Positions 44,046-51,444 are shown, counted from the first letter of the stretch. The stretch: DNA of 52,074 bases from Desulfurococcales archaeon (GCA_015521295.1 WAOL01000079.1:1-52074), one strand, 5' to 3'. The notes: a model not told the origin generated them from the letters alone. Program-made: numbers and translations.

Positions 44046-44124
44046 GGTTATCGTGGGGGACGTGGAGCTTTCGTTGCCGAGATGCGATGCTAGTGAGGAC
44101 ACCCCCATTATCGGGAGGGGATGG

Positions 44125-44144
44125 GTAGAGAAGCGTTTTTCTAC
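44125..44144. terminator. hairpin between convergent genes
   Basis: GTAGAGAA, GCGT loop and TTTTCTAC form an 8-pair stem with one G-T wobble, and a T run lies within the 3' arm on the plus strand. It sits in the gap between the rightward gene ending at 44045 and the leftward gene ending at 44185, where it could stop transcription from either side. Confidence 0.45.
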
Positions 44145-44184
44145 TCATAAAACACTTGGTGGTTATTATCTTATCTTAGCTTAG

Positions 44185-45057
44185 TTAGGGGTTGAGCTCT
44201 ATTTCGTCGACTTTAAAGGATGCCGTACCGCCGTTCTTTAGTTCTAGGTTGATATAGCTGTAGTACCAGAGGCTCGGGCTTAACCTAGCTATCCCTACCT
44301 CCATTATCTTGGCGGAGGAGTTTGTGTCGTTTATGTTTTTGAGTGTGATTACGTAGCCTTCGTAGAGGTTCCCACTAACTTCAAGGGTGGTGTGTTTCAC
44401 GTTAGTTACTTCCCAGCCGTTTAGTGAGGTTGCGTATTTTCCGTTGGTGTCGAGGGTTATTGTGAGGTGCCCTAGGTTTCCAGTAGTTAGTAGATATGCG
44501 TTTAGTTGCTGCAGTATCATCATGCCGTACATGTTTGCCTGTGGTCCGACTAGGGTCTCACCGTTAGGCATCTGTAGCTTCAGCACACTGCTGTAGTTCT
44601 TGCTTATCCACAGTATCCCTGTTTCTGTTTCATTCTCTGATGATACGTTGAGTATCAGCTTCAAGGTATTTTCATTATTTATTGTTTCGCCGGGAACTAT
44701 GCTGAAGGATATTGAGACGTGGGTTCTTCCACCTGAAGAGTTCATCACGTCGACAGAGATCTTAACGTGCTTGAAGGTTGATAGGAGCTTATCAGGTGTG
44801 GAAAGATCTGTTAGGGATATTCTCTTACCTCCCTCCTCAGCAGTGCTGGCGGCTGCGGATGTTGTGTGTGTTTGTGTGGATGTGGTTGTTGACGTGGTGG
44901 GTGTTGCGGGCTGGGTTTGCGGGGTACTTGTTGTTGACGTTGAGGTGGTGGTTGCCGGTTTCCTCAGGATCAGTGGTTGATAATAGAGCGCGGCGGCGAT
45001 TGCCGCGCAGAGTGCTAACACAGCTATGATGAATATCGCTTTTCTCGTTCTAAACAC
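44185..45057 (-). CDS. membrane-anchored extracellular protein with Thr/Ser-rich stalk
   Basis: The 290-residue protein has one N-terminal membrane helix (AIFIIAVLALCAAIAAALYY), a stalk of about 40 residues made almost only of Thr, Ser, Pro and Ala (residues about 35-75), then a beta-rich domain of about 210 residues with many NxS/T sequons (LILNVSSENETETG, NDTNSSAKIMEV). The stalk is probably O-glycosylated. The beta domain loosely resembles lipoprotein-carrier folds, but I cannot assign it. It is probably a cell-surface substrate-binding or structural protein. Confidence 0.75.
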   Translation of the reverse strand: MFRTRKAIFIIAVLALCAAIAAALYYQPLILRKPATTTSTSTTSTPQTQPATPTTSTTTSTQTHTTSAAASTAEEGGKRISLTDLSTPDKLLSTFKHVKISVDVMNSSGGRTHVSISFSIVPGETINNENTLKLILNVSSENETETGILWISKNYSSVLKLQMPNGETLVGPQANMYGMMILQQLNAYLLTTGNLGHLTITLDTNGKYATSLNGWEVTNVKHTTLEVSGNLYEGYVITLKNINDTNSSAKIMEVGIARLSPSLWYYSYINLELKNGGTASFKVDEIELNP

Positions 45058-45121
45058 CTTGCTTTGGTCTTCGCGAGCGCGTTTAAAAACTTACGTACTT
45101 ACTTGTTTACGAGGTTGCACA

Positions 45122-46600
45122 TTAACTTCTCTTCATGAATCTGAGTAAGCCGCCATCATGTTTGCTGGGTTTGCTCTCCTCCCTCTCGGGCTCCTCTCTT
45201 TGCTCTTCTTCCTTCTCCTCACCTTTATCTTTGCTCTCGTTAAGGACCTCCAGTACGGCGTTGAAGTTGTCCCTCACAGGCTTGTAGACCTTCTCGTAGA
45301 ATTTCCTTGGGTCAAGCAATACGTGCTTGGGGAACTTTCTGAGGTACTTTAGAGCTGCTTCCCACGCCTTCTCGTAAGGAACGACGCCCTCGATCTTCTC
45401 AGCGATCTGTCTGTCATAGTCTTCAGGCCTCTGCTCCTCCCCGCCCATTGTGAAGAACCCTGACGGTGCTTGAAACGCTTCTTCACCAGCCGCCTCGACG
45501 AGCTTAACGCCCTCCCTACCCTTAGAGGATGTCCTAGCACGTACTGAGGGGCTGACGCCGTAGGCTTTTCTCGCCGCGACCTGCCCTCTCTTCTTTGCCC
45601 ACGCGTAGAATATCGCCCTATTCAAGCCAAAGGATTTCGCCTTCTCTAAGTCGCCGTAGAGTAGGTAGTAACGTGCTGCCTGAAGTAGGCCCATGACCTG
45701 AAACCTCCCCACCCTCCTAGGTACGGGTCGAGGCTGAGGGGCTTTACGTGCCTTCCTAACGACAGCTTCAGGACTCGTAGCTATGGCGGCATGCCTCTTT
45801 GCTTTCAAGTCAATTTCTCTCAGTGCCTTCCTTAAGAGGTCATCCAGCTCGCCAACGTAGTGCTTGCCCCAGCATGGGTTATGCTTGAAGGAGCTCGGAT
45901 TAGTCCACTCCAACGTGAATGAGCTTAACTCGTCAGGCGTGAAGCATACGGCAACGCGATCCAGTTCCCTATGTAGTGAAAGTGGGGCGGTGAAGACCCG
46001 CTTAGCATCAACTAAGTTCTCAACCTTAACCTCACCCCCTGAACGCTTCGCGGCACCCTTTATGGTTTCGGAGCCTTTGCGGAGCACGTACTCAACTATC
46101 GCGAATGCCGCATCGACGGGTGTGATGCCCAGCTCCTCAAGAAGGTCATTACTTAACGCGTTTTCATTCACTCGAACATGCACACCCCTCCCACTCCACA
46201 GCAGGTACACGCTCTCAGAAACGCCTTCGCCCTCAAGAACCTTCACCACAGCCTCAGCCGCTGCTAGGGCAGCCCTCCACTCACCACTGACTAAGTCAAC
46301 GTCCCAGAAGGGTGTGTACTTCACGATGTTTCCCTCATGCTCAACGTCACCCTTGCTCCTAAGGGACCTCCATACAGCAGCCGTCACGTAAATGGTCCTA
46401 ACACCTATCCCGGAGTACCTAATGACCGTTGAAGAAACGTCCTCGGGCGATGTGAAGTGGAGGGGAACGTTATTCCTATACCTGATGAACACTCTCCCGC
46501 TCCCTAAGCGTCCCTCGAGCGCAGCCCACCTCATCCTAGAGTACCTGAATATCTCCTCTGCGACTTCACGCCTGAAGTAATGTTTCTTAACGTCAACCAT
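45122..46600 (-). CDS. archaeo-eukaryotic primase (AEP)-like protein
   Basis: The 492-residue protein shows in its first 225 residues the three AEP motifs: WDVDL (Asp100, Asp102), SGRGVHVRV (Ser136-His141) and VDAKRVFTAPLSLH (Asp198, Lys200, Arg201, His210), followed by VAVCFTPDELSSF as in primase small subunits. It lacks the zinc stem of canonical PriS. The C-terminal half is helical and charged, with a strongly acidic/basic tail (EEKEEEQREEPEREES). Inference: an active nucleotidyltransferase or a primase paralogue. The neighbouring genes are not replicative. GAGGT precedes the ATG. Confidence 0.68.
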   Translation of the reverse strand: MVDVKKHYFRREVAEEIFRYSRMRWAALEGRLGSGRVFIRYRNNVPLHFTSPEDVSSTVIRYSGIGVRTIYVTAAVWRSLRSKGDVEHEGNIVKYTPFWDVDLVSGEWRAALAAAEAVVKVLEGEGVSESVYLLWSGRGVHVRVNENALSNDLLEELGITPVDAAFAIVEYVLRKGSETIKGAAKRSGGEVKVENLVDAKRVFTAPLSLHRELDRVAVCFTPDELSSFTLEWTNPSSFKHNPCWGKHYVGELDDLLRKALREIDLKAKRHAAIATSPEAVVRKARKAPQPRPVPRRVGRFQVMGLLQAARYYLLYGDLEKAKSFGLNRAIFYAWAKKRGQVAARKAYGVSPSVRARTSSKGREGVKLVEAAGEEAFQAPSGFFTMGGEEQRPEDYDRQIAEKIEGVVPYEKAWEAALKYLRKFPKHVLLDPRKFYEKVYKPVRDNFNAVLEVLNESKDKGEEKEEEQREEPEREESKPSKHDGGLLRFMKRS

Positions 46601-46746
46601 ACCTCATCCCCTAAGGAAAAAGCTGTACTCAGCATATAGGGAAAAATCGTGAGGCCCTTCCCCTAAGGGTATGGTAGCAGTTTCTGTTTTGTGGGTCTTT
46701 TAAGGTGTCTGTAGGTTTATTCTTGTTCTGAGGGTTATGTGGTGTG
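46601..46746. other. non-coding region with repeated CCCCTAAGG and a G/T-rich tract
   Basis: CCCCTAAGG occurs at 46607-46615 and again at 46670-46678. A segment TAGGGAA ... TTCCCCTA (46637-46676 area) can fold on itself. From about 46676 to 46750 the plus strand is markedly rich in G and T (for example GTTTCTGTTTTGTGGGTCTT). These lie upstream of the leftward AEP-like gene and could carry its control sites. Confidence 0.45.
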
Positions 46747-46755
46747 TTTATAAGC
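46747..46755 (+). promoter_or_regulatory. TATA box for structured RNA candidate
   Basis: TTTATAAGC is one of the strongest TATA elements in the window. No open reading frame begins within 150 bases downstream, but a GC-rich foldable segment starts about 25 bases further on. This is the spacing expected for transcription of a non-coding RNA. Confidence 0.6.
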
Positions 46756-46778
46756 TTTAACTGCTTATGGCTTTATTA

Positions 46779-46893
46779 GTGACCCCCTAGTTCCCGAGAC
46801 CTGCTCTCTGGTGGGCGGGGAGGGGCTAGGGGAAACCGTGATGAACCGACCTGCAGAGACCTAAAAGACCGTAGGCGGGGAACGGTAGGGAAC
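46779..46893 (+). ncRNA. candidate structured non-coding RNA
   Basis: The GC-rich segment starts about 25 bases after a strong TATA box and ends before the separate promoter of mtnP. CCCCTAG (46784-46790) pairs with CTAGGGG (46826-46832). GTTCCC (46790-46795) can alternatively pair with GGGAAC (46888-46893), enclosing the whole unit. ACCGT/ACGGT forms a 3' hairpin. GTGATGAACC lies centrally but no D box follows. It does not match tRNA, 5S, SRP or RNase P conserved blocks that I know. It could be an H/ACA-type or novel RNA. Confidence 0.5.
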
Positions 46894-46898
46894 ATTGG

Positions 46899-46905
46899 TT
46901 AAATA
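46899..46905 (+). promoter_or_regulatory. TATA box of mtnP
   Basis: TTAAATA within GGTTAAATAGG lies 33-39 bases before ATG 46938 and gives the MTA phosphorylase operon its own promoter. This separates it from the RNA candidate upstream. Confidence 0.5.
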
Positions 46906-46937
46906 GGTTAGAGAGGAAGGAAGCGTGGGTGCGTTAA

Positions 46938-47756
46938 ATGCTTGTTGAGCCTCCTGTCAAAGGTGTTGAGATAGGTATCATAGGTGGTAGTGGGCTTTAT
47001 GATCCTGAAGTAATTGAGGACGCTAAGGAATACAAGGTTTACACGCCCTATGGGCTTCCATCAGATAACCTCATAGTGGGTTGGCTCGCTGGAAGGAAAG
47101 TAGCTTTCCTACCAAGGCATGGGAGAGGGCATAAGATACCTCCCCACAGGATAAACTACAGGGCTAACATCTGGGCTCTCAAGAGCTTAGGCGTCAAGTG
47201 GGTCATAGCGGTCAGCGCGGTAGGGTCTCTAAGGGAAGATTACAGACCGGGGGACGTGGTGTTCCCTGATCAATTCATCGACATGACTAAGTCAAGGGAG
47301 TACACGTTCTTTGACGGTCCGGTAGTCGCGCACGTGAGTATGGCCGACCCCTTCTGCCTAACGTTAAGATCGATCCTAGCTAAGTCGGCGGAGTCGCTGG
47401 GCATAAGGTATCATGGTAAGGGCACGTACGTATGTATAGAGGGACCAAGGTTCTCTACCCGGGCCGAGTCGAGGATTTGGAAGGAGGTCTTTAAGGCAGA
47501 CATAATAGGGATGACGTTAGTGCCTGAGATAAACTTAGCTAGGGAAGCTGGCATGCACTACGCCACAATAGCGTTGGTGACGGACTACGATGTATGGGCA
47601 GACCACCCAGTAACGGCTGAGGAGGTTGCCCGGGTAATGGCAGAGAACGTAGCTAAGGCTAAGAAACTAATCCTTGACGCAGTACCGAAAATCCCAAGGG
47701 AAGGAGAGAAGGTGGGATGCGCTTGCGAGGAGAGTCTGAAGAACGCGCTGGTGTAG
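46938..47756 (+). CDS. mtnP: S-methyl-5'-thioadenosine phosphorylase
   Basis: The 272-residue enzyme has [16 protein letters not shown], the phosphate-binding [49 protein letters not shown] and [16 protein letters not shown] with [11 protein letters not shown]. It cleaves MTA to adenine and methylthioribose-1-phosphate. Near the C-terminus, Cys-Ala-Cys (residues about 262-264) is the CxC pair known to stabilise hyperthermophilic MTAP II by disulfide bonding. It heads a three-gene operon. Confidence 0.95.
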   Translation: MLVEPPVKGVEIGIIGGSGLYDPEVIEDAKEYKVYTPYGLPSDNLIVGWLAGRKVAFLPRHGRGHKIPPHRINYRANIWALKSLGVKWVIAVSAVGSLREDYRPGDVVFPDQFIDMTKSREYTFFDGPVVAHVSMADPFCLTLRSILAKSAESLGIRYHGKGTYVCIEGPRFSTRAESRIWKEVFKADIIGMTLVPEINLAREAGMHYATIALVTDYDVWADHPVTAEEVARVMAENVAKAKKLILDAVPKIPREGEKVGCACEESLKNALV

Positions 47757-48643
47757 TGACACAGGTAGAGAGGAAGGTTAGCAGGGCCCTTGACACGATA
47801 CGTGATGAGGCGGTTCAAGAGCTGGAGACCTTCATTAAGGAGGTAAGTCAGAAACTAATACTAACCTACGCGGGCCCGTACAGCTCTCCTGCCAGATACG
47901 CTTCCCTAGTACTGAGCAGCTTAACAGCAGTGAATAGTGACTGGATGCACCCACAGGATCTAATGTACTACACCGCGCCCTACGATGAGGGTCATGAGGC
48001 AGGGGTAATAATCTTCGCGTCAGATGCAGGGTTAAACACCCTAGCAATGCTAATTGAGCAACTCGTGTGGACGGGACATAAGGTAATGATAGTTACTCAA
48101 CATGAGTTACCTGACATAATATCCTTCAGAATACCCGAAAACACAGCAATCGTCAACCTAAATACCGATGACTGGTTACTGACCACGCATGTCCTGATCG
48201 CGAGAGCGATAGCGGAGTTCGGCGAGCCCAAAGGGATAAGGTTAGAAAGACTCGGCAGGGAAGCCTCGAACGTAAGACCCGTAATCAAGGACCTCCTAGA
48301 GGAGTATGCGGACACCCTAAACCATGTGCGGGAGTTCGTAAGGACCCCGACCATAGTTACCGCGTCACCAACTATGTGGGGGGCAGCCGAAGCAATAGCA
48401 TACTCCAACCACGCACGCGCCGGCAGATACCTCGTGGAGCCGGAAGCAGTGCCGCAGGTCTCCATATTCACGGGGAAAGTGCTAATAATCAGCACGGACG
48501 TCGAGGAATACTCACTGAAGCAAATAAAGTCACTACCACTCACAACATCAGTTAAGGTGCAGGAAGTAAGGTTACACACCGACCCATTAACAGCGCCCAT
48601 ATACGGCATAATACTCGTTAGGGCCCTCGAGTATATGCGGTGA
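47717..48643 (+). CDS. SIS-like (sugar isomerase fold) protein
   Basis: The protein of up to 308 residues shows two SIS-like halves. The first has [15 protein letters not shown] and [33 protein letters not shown] (a stretch starting near residue 95), where bacterial SIS domains have the SxSGxT phosphosugar loop. The second has [31 protein letters not shown]. It may bind a phosphosugar made by or related to the MTA pathway. ATG 47717 overlaps mtnP by 40 bases after AAGGTGGG; GTG 47756 in a TAGTG arrangement is the alternative start. The catalytic role is unassigned. Confidence 0.6.
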   Translation: MRLRGESEERAGVVTQVERKVSRALDTIRDEAVQELETFIKEVSQKLILTYAGPYSSPARYASLVLSSLTAVNSDWMHPQDLMYYTAPYDEGHEAGVIIFASDAGLNTLAMLIEQLVWTGHKVMIVTQHELPDIISFRIPENTAIVNLNTDDWLLTTHVLIARAIAEFGEPKGIRLERLGREASNVRPVIKDLLEEYADTLNHVREFVRTPTIVTASPTMWGAAEAIAYSNHARAGRYLVEPEAVPQVSIFTGKVLIISTDVEEYSLKQIKSLPLTTSVKVQEVRLHTDPLTAPIYGIILVRALEYMR

Positions 48644-48652
48644 GCCTATGGT

Positions 48653-49375
48653 ATGAAGGGGCCGGTGCTAATAGTGGGTGCGTCAGGGAAGATCGGGCGG
48701 GCAATAGCAAAGAGATTAGCCAGCATGGGGTATGACCTAATACTTCAATGTAATAAGAACTGTGACGTGCTGAAAGAGGTGGGGGAGTCGCCACCTAGGT
48801 CAAAAACCTACATAGTGAAACACGACTTCCTCAAGGAAGGTATAGATGCCTTCATAAACAAGGTAAGGGCTATAGCAAAGAGAGCTCCCAGTACAGTAAT
48901 AATCAGTGTCGGCATTTACGACGACACTAGATCTAGTGAGTCGACCGAGCAGAACGTGTTGTCGGTACTCACACTCAACCTCGCTGTCCATATACGCATT
49001 ATTGAGGCGCTCGCCACATGGATGGGGGAGGATGGAGGCACAATAGTAGTACTGACTGACGCCACACCACTTCGAGGGCCCGACGTTTACTGCAGGCTGA
49101 AACCATCCTTACCATACCTAGCGGCATCAGCTGGCGTGCACGCACTGATTCGCTCAGCCCCAAGCAGGTTACCGAATAACGTACACGTTGTTGGGATAGC
49201 GTTAGGGTGGGTTGAAGGAGATCACATACCGCGGAGGCTTCGGGCCTGCATAGAGGAAAGCGTGCCTGCAGGAAGGACGATACCCGTGCAGGACGTGGTT
49301 GGTGTGGTGTTAAGTGTCGCTGAGATGGCGGAGCTTCTTAACGGGGAAATAGTTGAAGTCACGGGAGGTTTGTGA
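48653..49375 (+). CDS. short-chain dehydrogenase/reductase-like protein
   Basis: The 240-residue Rossmann protein has VLIVGASGKIGRAIAKRLA for NAD(P) binding. The motif where SDR enzymes have YxxxK reads PYLAASAGVHAL, so the catalytic Lys is replaced. The C-terminal part (VHVVGIALGWVEGDH, GEIVEVTGGL) is typical of SDR. It may be a reductase with an altered mechanism or a non-catalytic NAD(P)-binding protein. It is the third gene after mtnP and the SIS-like gene, with a 9-base gap. Confidence 0.8.
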   Translation: MKGPVLIVGASGKIGRAIAKRLASMGYDLILQCNKNCDVLKEVGESPPRSKTYIVKHDFLKEGIDAFINKVRAIAKRAPSTVIISVGIYDDTRSSESTEQNVLSVLTLNLAVHIRIIEALATWMGEDGGTIVVLTDATPLRGPDVYCRLKPSLPYLAASAGVHALIRSAPSRLPNNVHVVGIALGWVEGDHIPRRLRACIEESVPAGRTIPVQDVVGVVLSVAEMAELLNGEIVEVTGGL

Positions 49376-49380
49376 AGGAA

Positions 49381-49435
49381 TGGTCAGCCGCGGGTTCTGC
49401 GTTCATCGCTCACCCCTTGTAAGCTACATCATCCA
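49381..49435 (-). ncRNA. possible C/D box sRNA (weak)
   Basis: On the minus strand: C-like ATGATGT (49432-49426), a 12-base guide, D'-like GTGA (49413-49410), C'-like GCGATGA (49409-49403), a 15-base guide and D box CTGA (49387-49384). TGG before C can pair with CCA after D. GAATTAAATC lies about 25 bases upstream. Three of four boxes are imperfect and the second guide is long, so this is tentative. Confidence 0.35.
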
Positions 49436-49492
49436 AGCAAATTACAGATAAACCTGATTTAATTCCTTACTCACATAATATGAGGGTAGTCA

Positions 49493-50242
49493 ATGGAGTT
49501 ACTGCCGGGCGTCGAGGTGGTTGCTGAGCTACCAGTGATTTACTTGAGGAAGCTAAAAGTGCTAGTCCTAGCAGACACCCACATAGGTTTCGAGGAGGAG
49601 ATGGCTGAGAAAGGAGTCTTCATACCGGCGTTCCAGTTAAGGAGGGTCCTAGGGATACTTGAAGAGTCCCTCAACTTAGTTGATGTGGACAAGGTAGTCA
49701 TAGCTGGAGACTTCAAACATAGATTCTCGGGTTTAGGAAGAGCTGAGAGAAGAGAATTAAGCGAGGTACTCACATACCTCCTTCCTAAGGTGAATGAAGT
49801 TATAGTCGTTAGGGGGAACCACGACAACTACTTGCCCTTACTGAAGAGGAGATTTCCCTTCGAGATAGTTAACGAGTTGCTGCTGGGGAAGTATCTGATA
49901 GTTCATGGACATAGACCCCTTAACGAGGTTCAGAGCGATGAGTGGGAGGTACTGATATTCGGGCATGAGCACCCCAGCATAACACTCAGGGACTCTATAG
50001 GTACTATAGGCAAGTTTTCATGCTTCCTGGTAGGCAAGTTAGAGGATAGTAGGGACTTCCTAACTCTCCCGGCTGTCGGTGCGTACCAGACAGGGTCGAG
50101 AATAACGCTTGACCGGAGCACCTACCTTTCACCAATACTCAAGGAAAATGCCGACCTTGAGAGCGTGAGGCCTGTGATAGTTGACGAGGAGGTCGGATTA
50201 TTTGAGTTGCCCCCGCTTCCAGAGTTCCTGGATTTCATGTAG
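49493..50242 (+). CDS. ICC-like metallophosphoesterase (COG1407 family)
   Basis: The 249-residue protein carries the full calcineurin-type metal set: LVLADTHIGFEEEMA, VVIAGDFKHRF, VVRGNHDNYLPLL, IVHGHRP and IFGHEHPSITLRD. Archaeal members of this group are predicted phosphoesterases or nucleases of unknown substrate. A TATA-like GATTTAATTCC sits about 25-35 bases before ATG 49493, so the leader is very short. Confidence 0.88.
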   Translation: MELLPGVEVVAELPVIYLRKLKVLVLADTHIGFEEEMAEKGVFIPAFQLRRVLGILEESLNLVDVDKVVIAGDFKHRFSGLGRAERRELSEVLTYLLPKVNEVIVVRGNHDNYLPLLKRRFPFEIVNELLLGKYLIVHGHRPLNEVQSDEWEVLIFGHEHPSITLRDSIGTIGKFSCFLVGKLEDSRDFLTLPAVGAYQTGSRITLDRSTYLSPILKENADLESVRPVIVDEEVGLFELPPLPEFLDFM

Positions 50243-50266
50243 ACGTGCGTTACCAAACTAAAAATT

Positions 50267-50300
50267 ACTTAAAAACCCCTCTGCCCCCTTTAAAAGGGGG
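50267..50300 (+). promoter_or_regulatory. tbp promoter with a 17-base palindrome
   Basis: ACTTAAAAA (50267-50275) is a TATA box about 30-38 bases before the GTG start. Between it and the start lies CCCCCTTT-A-AAAGGGGG (50284-50300), a perfect palindrome around the expected transcription start that itself contains TTTAAAAGG. It is placed to act as an operator or as a second TBP site. Confidence 0.65.
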
Positions 50301-50305
50301 TTTAG

Positions 50306-50881
50306 GTGGAGATTAAACCAATAATTAAGATTGAGAATATAGTAGCAACAGTCACACTTGACCAGAAACTAGACTTAAACGCCATAGCCCGCTCCGTGCC
50401 TAACATAGAGTATGACCCGGAGGAATTCCCGGGCCTCATACTCAGGCTTGAAAGCCCTAGGCTCACGGCCCTAATATTTAACTCAGGCAAGATGGTCGTC
50501 ACGGGTGCCAAGAGCACTCAGATGCTAATCAAGGGCTTCAAACACATTATGAGGATATTCGTCAGGCACGGCATAATAATAGTGGGTAAGCCCAAGATAC
50601 AGATCCAGAACATTGTGGCTTCCGCGAATCTAGGTGTGGAGATAGATCTTGAAAAGGCCGCATACCTCCTCCCCAACACAATGTACGAACCTGAGCAGTT
50701 CCCCGGGCTAATTCACCGCATGAAGGAACCGAAGGTTGTGCTACTAATATTTAGTAGTGGTAAGATGGTAATAACCGGTGCTAAAAGCGAAGAGGACGTA
50801 CAGAAAGCAGTCTACAGCATTTACGAGAAACTAAAGGAATTAGGATGTGTTAGGGAATCACCGCAGAGCTCGCCTTGGTAA
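50306..50881 (+). CDS. tbp: TATA-box binding protein
   Basis: The 191-residue saddle has two direct repeats, the first with [33 protein letters not shown] and [16 protein letters not shown]. The second has [33 protein letters not shown] and [16 protein letters not shown]. It nucleates all archaeal promoters with TFB. The start is GTG 50306. The C-terminus is a short Ser-rich tail without the long acidic stretch seen in some archaea. Confidence 0.97.
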   Translation: MEIKPIIKIENIVATVTLDQKLDLNAIARSVPNIEYDPEEFPGLILRLESPRLTALIFNSGKMVVTGAKSTQMLIKGFKHIMRIFVRHGIIIVGKPKIQIQNIVASANLGVEIDLEKAAYLLPNTMYEPEQFPGLIHRMKEPKVVLLIFSSGKMVITGAKSEEDVQKAVYSIYEKLKELGCVRESPQSSPW

Positions 50882-51064
50882 TAAGGATAAATAACGACTT
50901 AGTTTTCATTTAAAAAATCAAGCCCCTTAATGGAAGTACATAACTTCATTTACCTTCAGCTTTGTCTATCCGCTTACCTCCGTATGCCTTGATATAATTC
51001 AAAATTTTTAGTAAGATACGTCTGAGGCCCAGAGTAGAAATAAGGCTGAAGGCAGTCTCTGGAG
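50882..51064. other. non-coding gap downstream of tbp
   Basis: This AT-rich stretch has T-runs (TTAGTTTTCATTT at about 50898-50910 and AATTTTTAG at about 51003-51011) that could terminate tbp transcription. A loose inverted repeat CCAGAG ... CTCTGG lies near 51030-51063. No ORF or convincing RNA was identified. Confidence 0.4.
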
Positions 51065-51131
51065 TGCTGTCAGAGTGAACTGGTGGTCTTCATCCTTAGC
51101 CGTCTAAGGCTGCCCACCTCATCATCCAGCA
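51065..51131 (-). ncRNA. possible C/D-box-like RNA with internal hairpin
   Basis: On the minus strand TGCTG (51131-51127) pairs with CAGCA (51069-51065) as a terminal stem flanking a perfect C box ATGATGA (51125-51119) and a D box CTGA (51073-51070), a kink-turn arrangement. Inside, CCTTAG-ACGG-CTAAGG forms a hairpin in place of the D' box, and AGGATGA resembles C'. The 16-base distance to D is longer than usual. Terminal elements are good, internal ones are irregular. Confidence 0.45.
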
Positions 51132-51178
51132 TAATATATGGGTAAGGGGCAGAAATGTTTTGATGTTTAGTGGAAACG

Positions 51179-51187
51179 TTTTATATG
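51179..51187 (+). promoter_or_regulatory. TATA box for structured RNA candidate
   Basis: TTTTATATG, preceded by the purine-rich GTGGAAACG, is a strong TATA/BRE combination. No ORF follows on the plus strand. The GC-rich foldable region starts about 25 bases after it. Confidence 0.6.
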
Positions 51188-51210
51188 GGTTAGTGACTGG
51201 GCTATTTATT

Positions 51211-51370
51211 GATTAGGGGCGATGGGAGCCGTGCTCCAACCCCATGGGATATAATCTCCTAGATGGAGGCCCCGGCCGTTGGGCTCGATAGTCACCCATG
51301 ACCTTAAGGGGATGAACCTCTGCGGAGTGAGCCCTCTGGGCGAGGTGGAACTCCCTAGGCGCGACCACGA
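51211..51370 (+). ncRNA. candidate structured non-coding RNA
   Basis: Transcription is expected near 51211. GGGG (51216-51219) and CCCC can pair around GGAGC-CGT-GCTCC. CTCC-TAGAT-GGAG forms a second hairpin. GGAGT ... ACTCC encloses GCCC-TCT-GGGC with facing GA dinucleotides, resembling a kink-turn, the L7Ae-binding fold of archaeal guide RNAs. The sequence has no reading frame and does not show conserved SRP, RNase P or tRNA blocks. ACA occurs at the 3' side (CCAACATAA), so an H/ACA-type RNA is one option. The 3' end is uncertain. Confidence 0.5.
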
Positions 51371-51410
51371 ACCAACATAATAAAACGAAATGGAATGAAC
51401 ACCTAGGGAG
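51351..51410. repeat. 9-base inverted repeat CTCCCTAGG / CCTAGGGAG
   Basis: The perfect arms at 51351-51359 and 51402-51410 enclose 42 bases of AT-richer sequence. The left arm lies at the end of the structured RNA candidate, so the pair could extend its fold or mark a processing site. Confidence 0.5.
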
Positions 51411-51444
51411 AAACGACTAATTAATGAAGCATTACATTACGGCT

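Noticed and set aside
46779-46893. SRP RNA or RNase P RNA
   Set aside because: The conserved helix 8 blocks of SRP RNA and the GAGGAAAGTC/ACAGAAA blocks of RNase P RNA are absent, and the segment is too short for either.
51165-51180. AGTGGAAACG as an origin recognition box
   Set aside because: It matches only part of the known motif, occurs once and sits at the BRE position of an RNA promoter.
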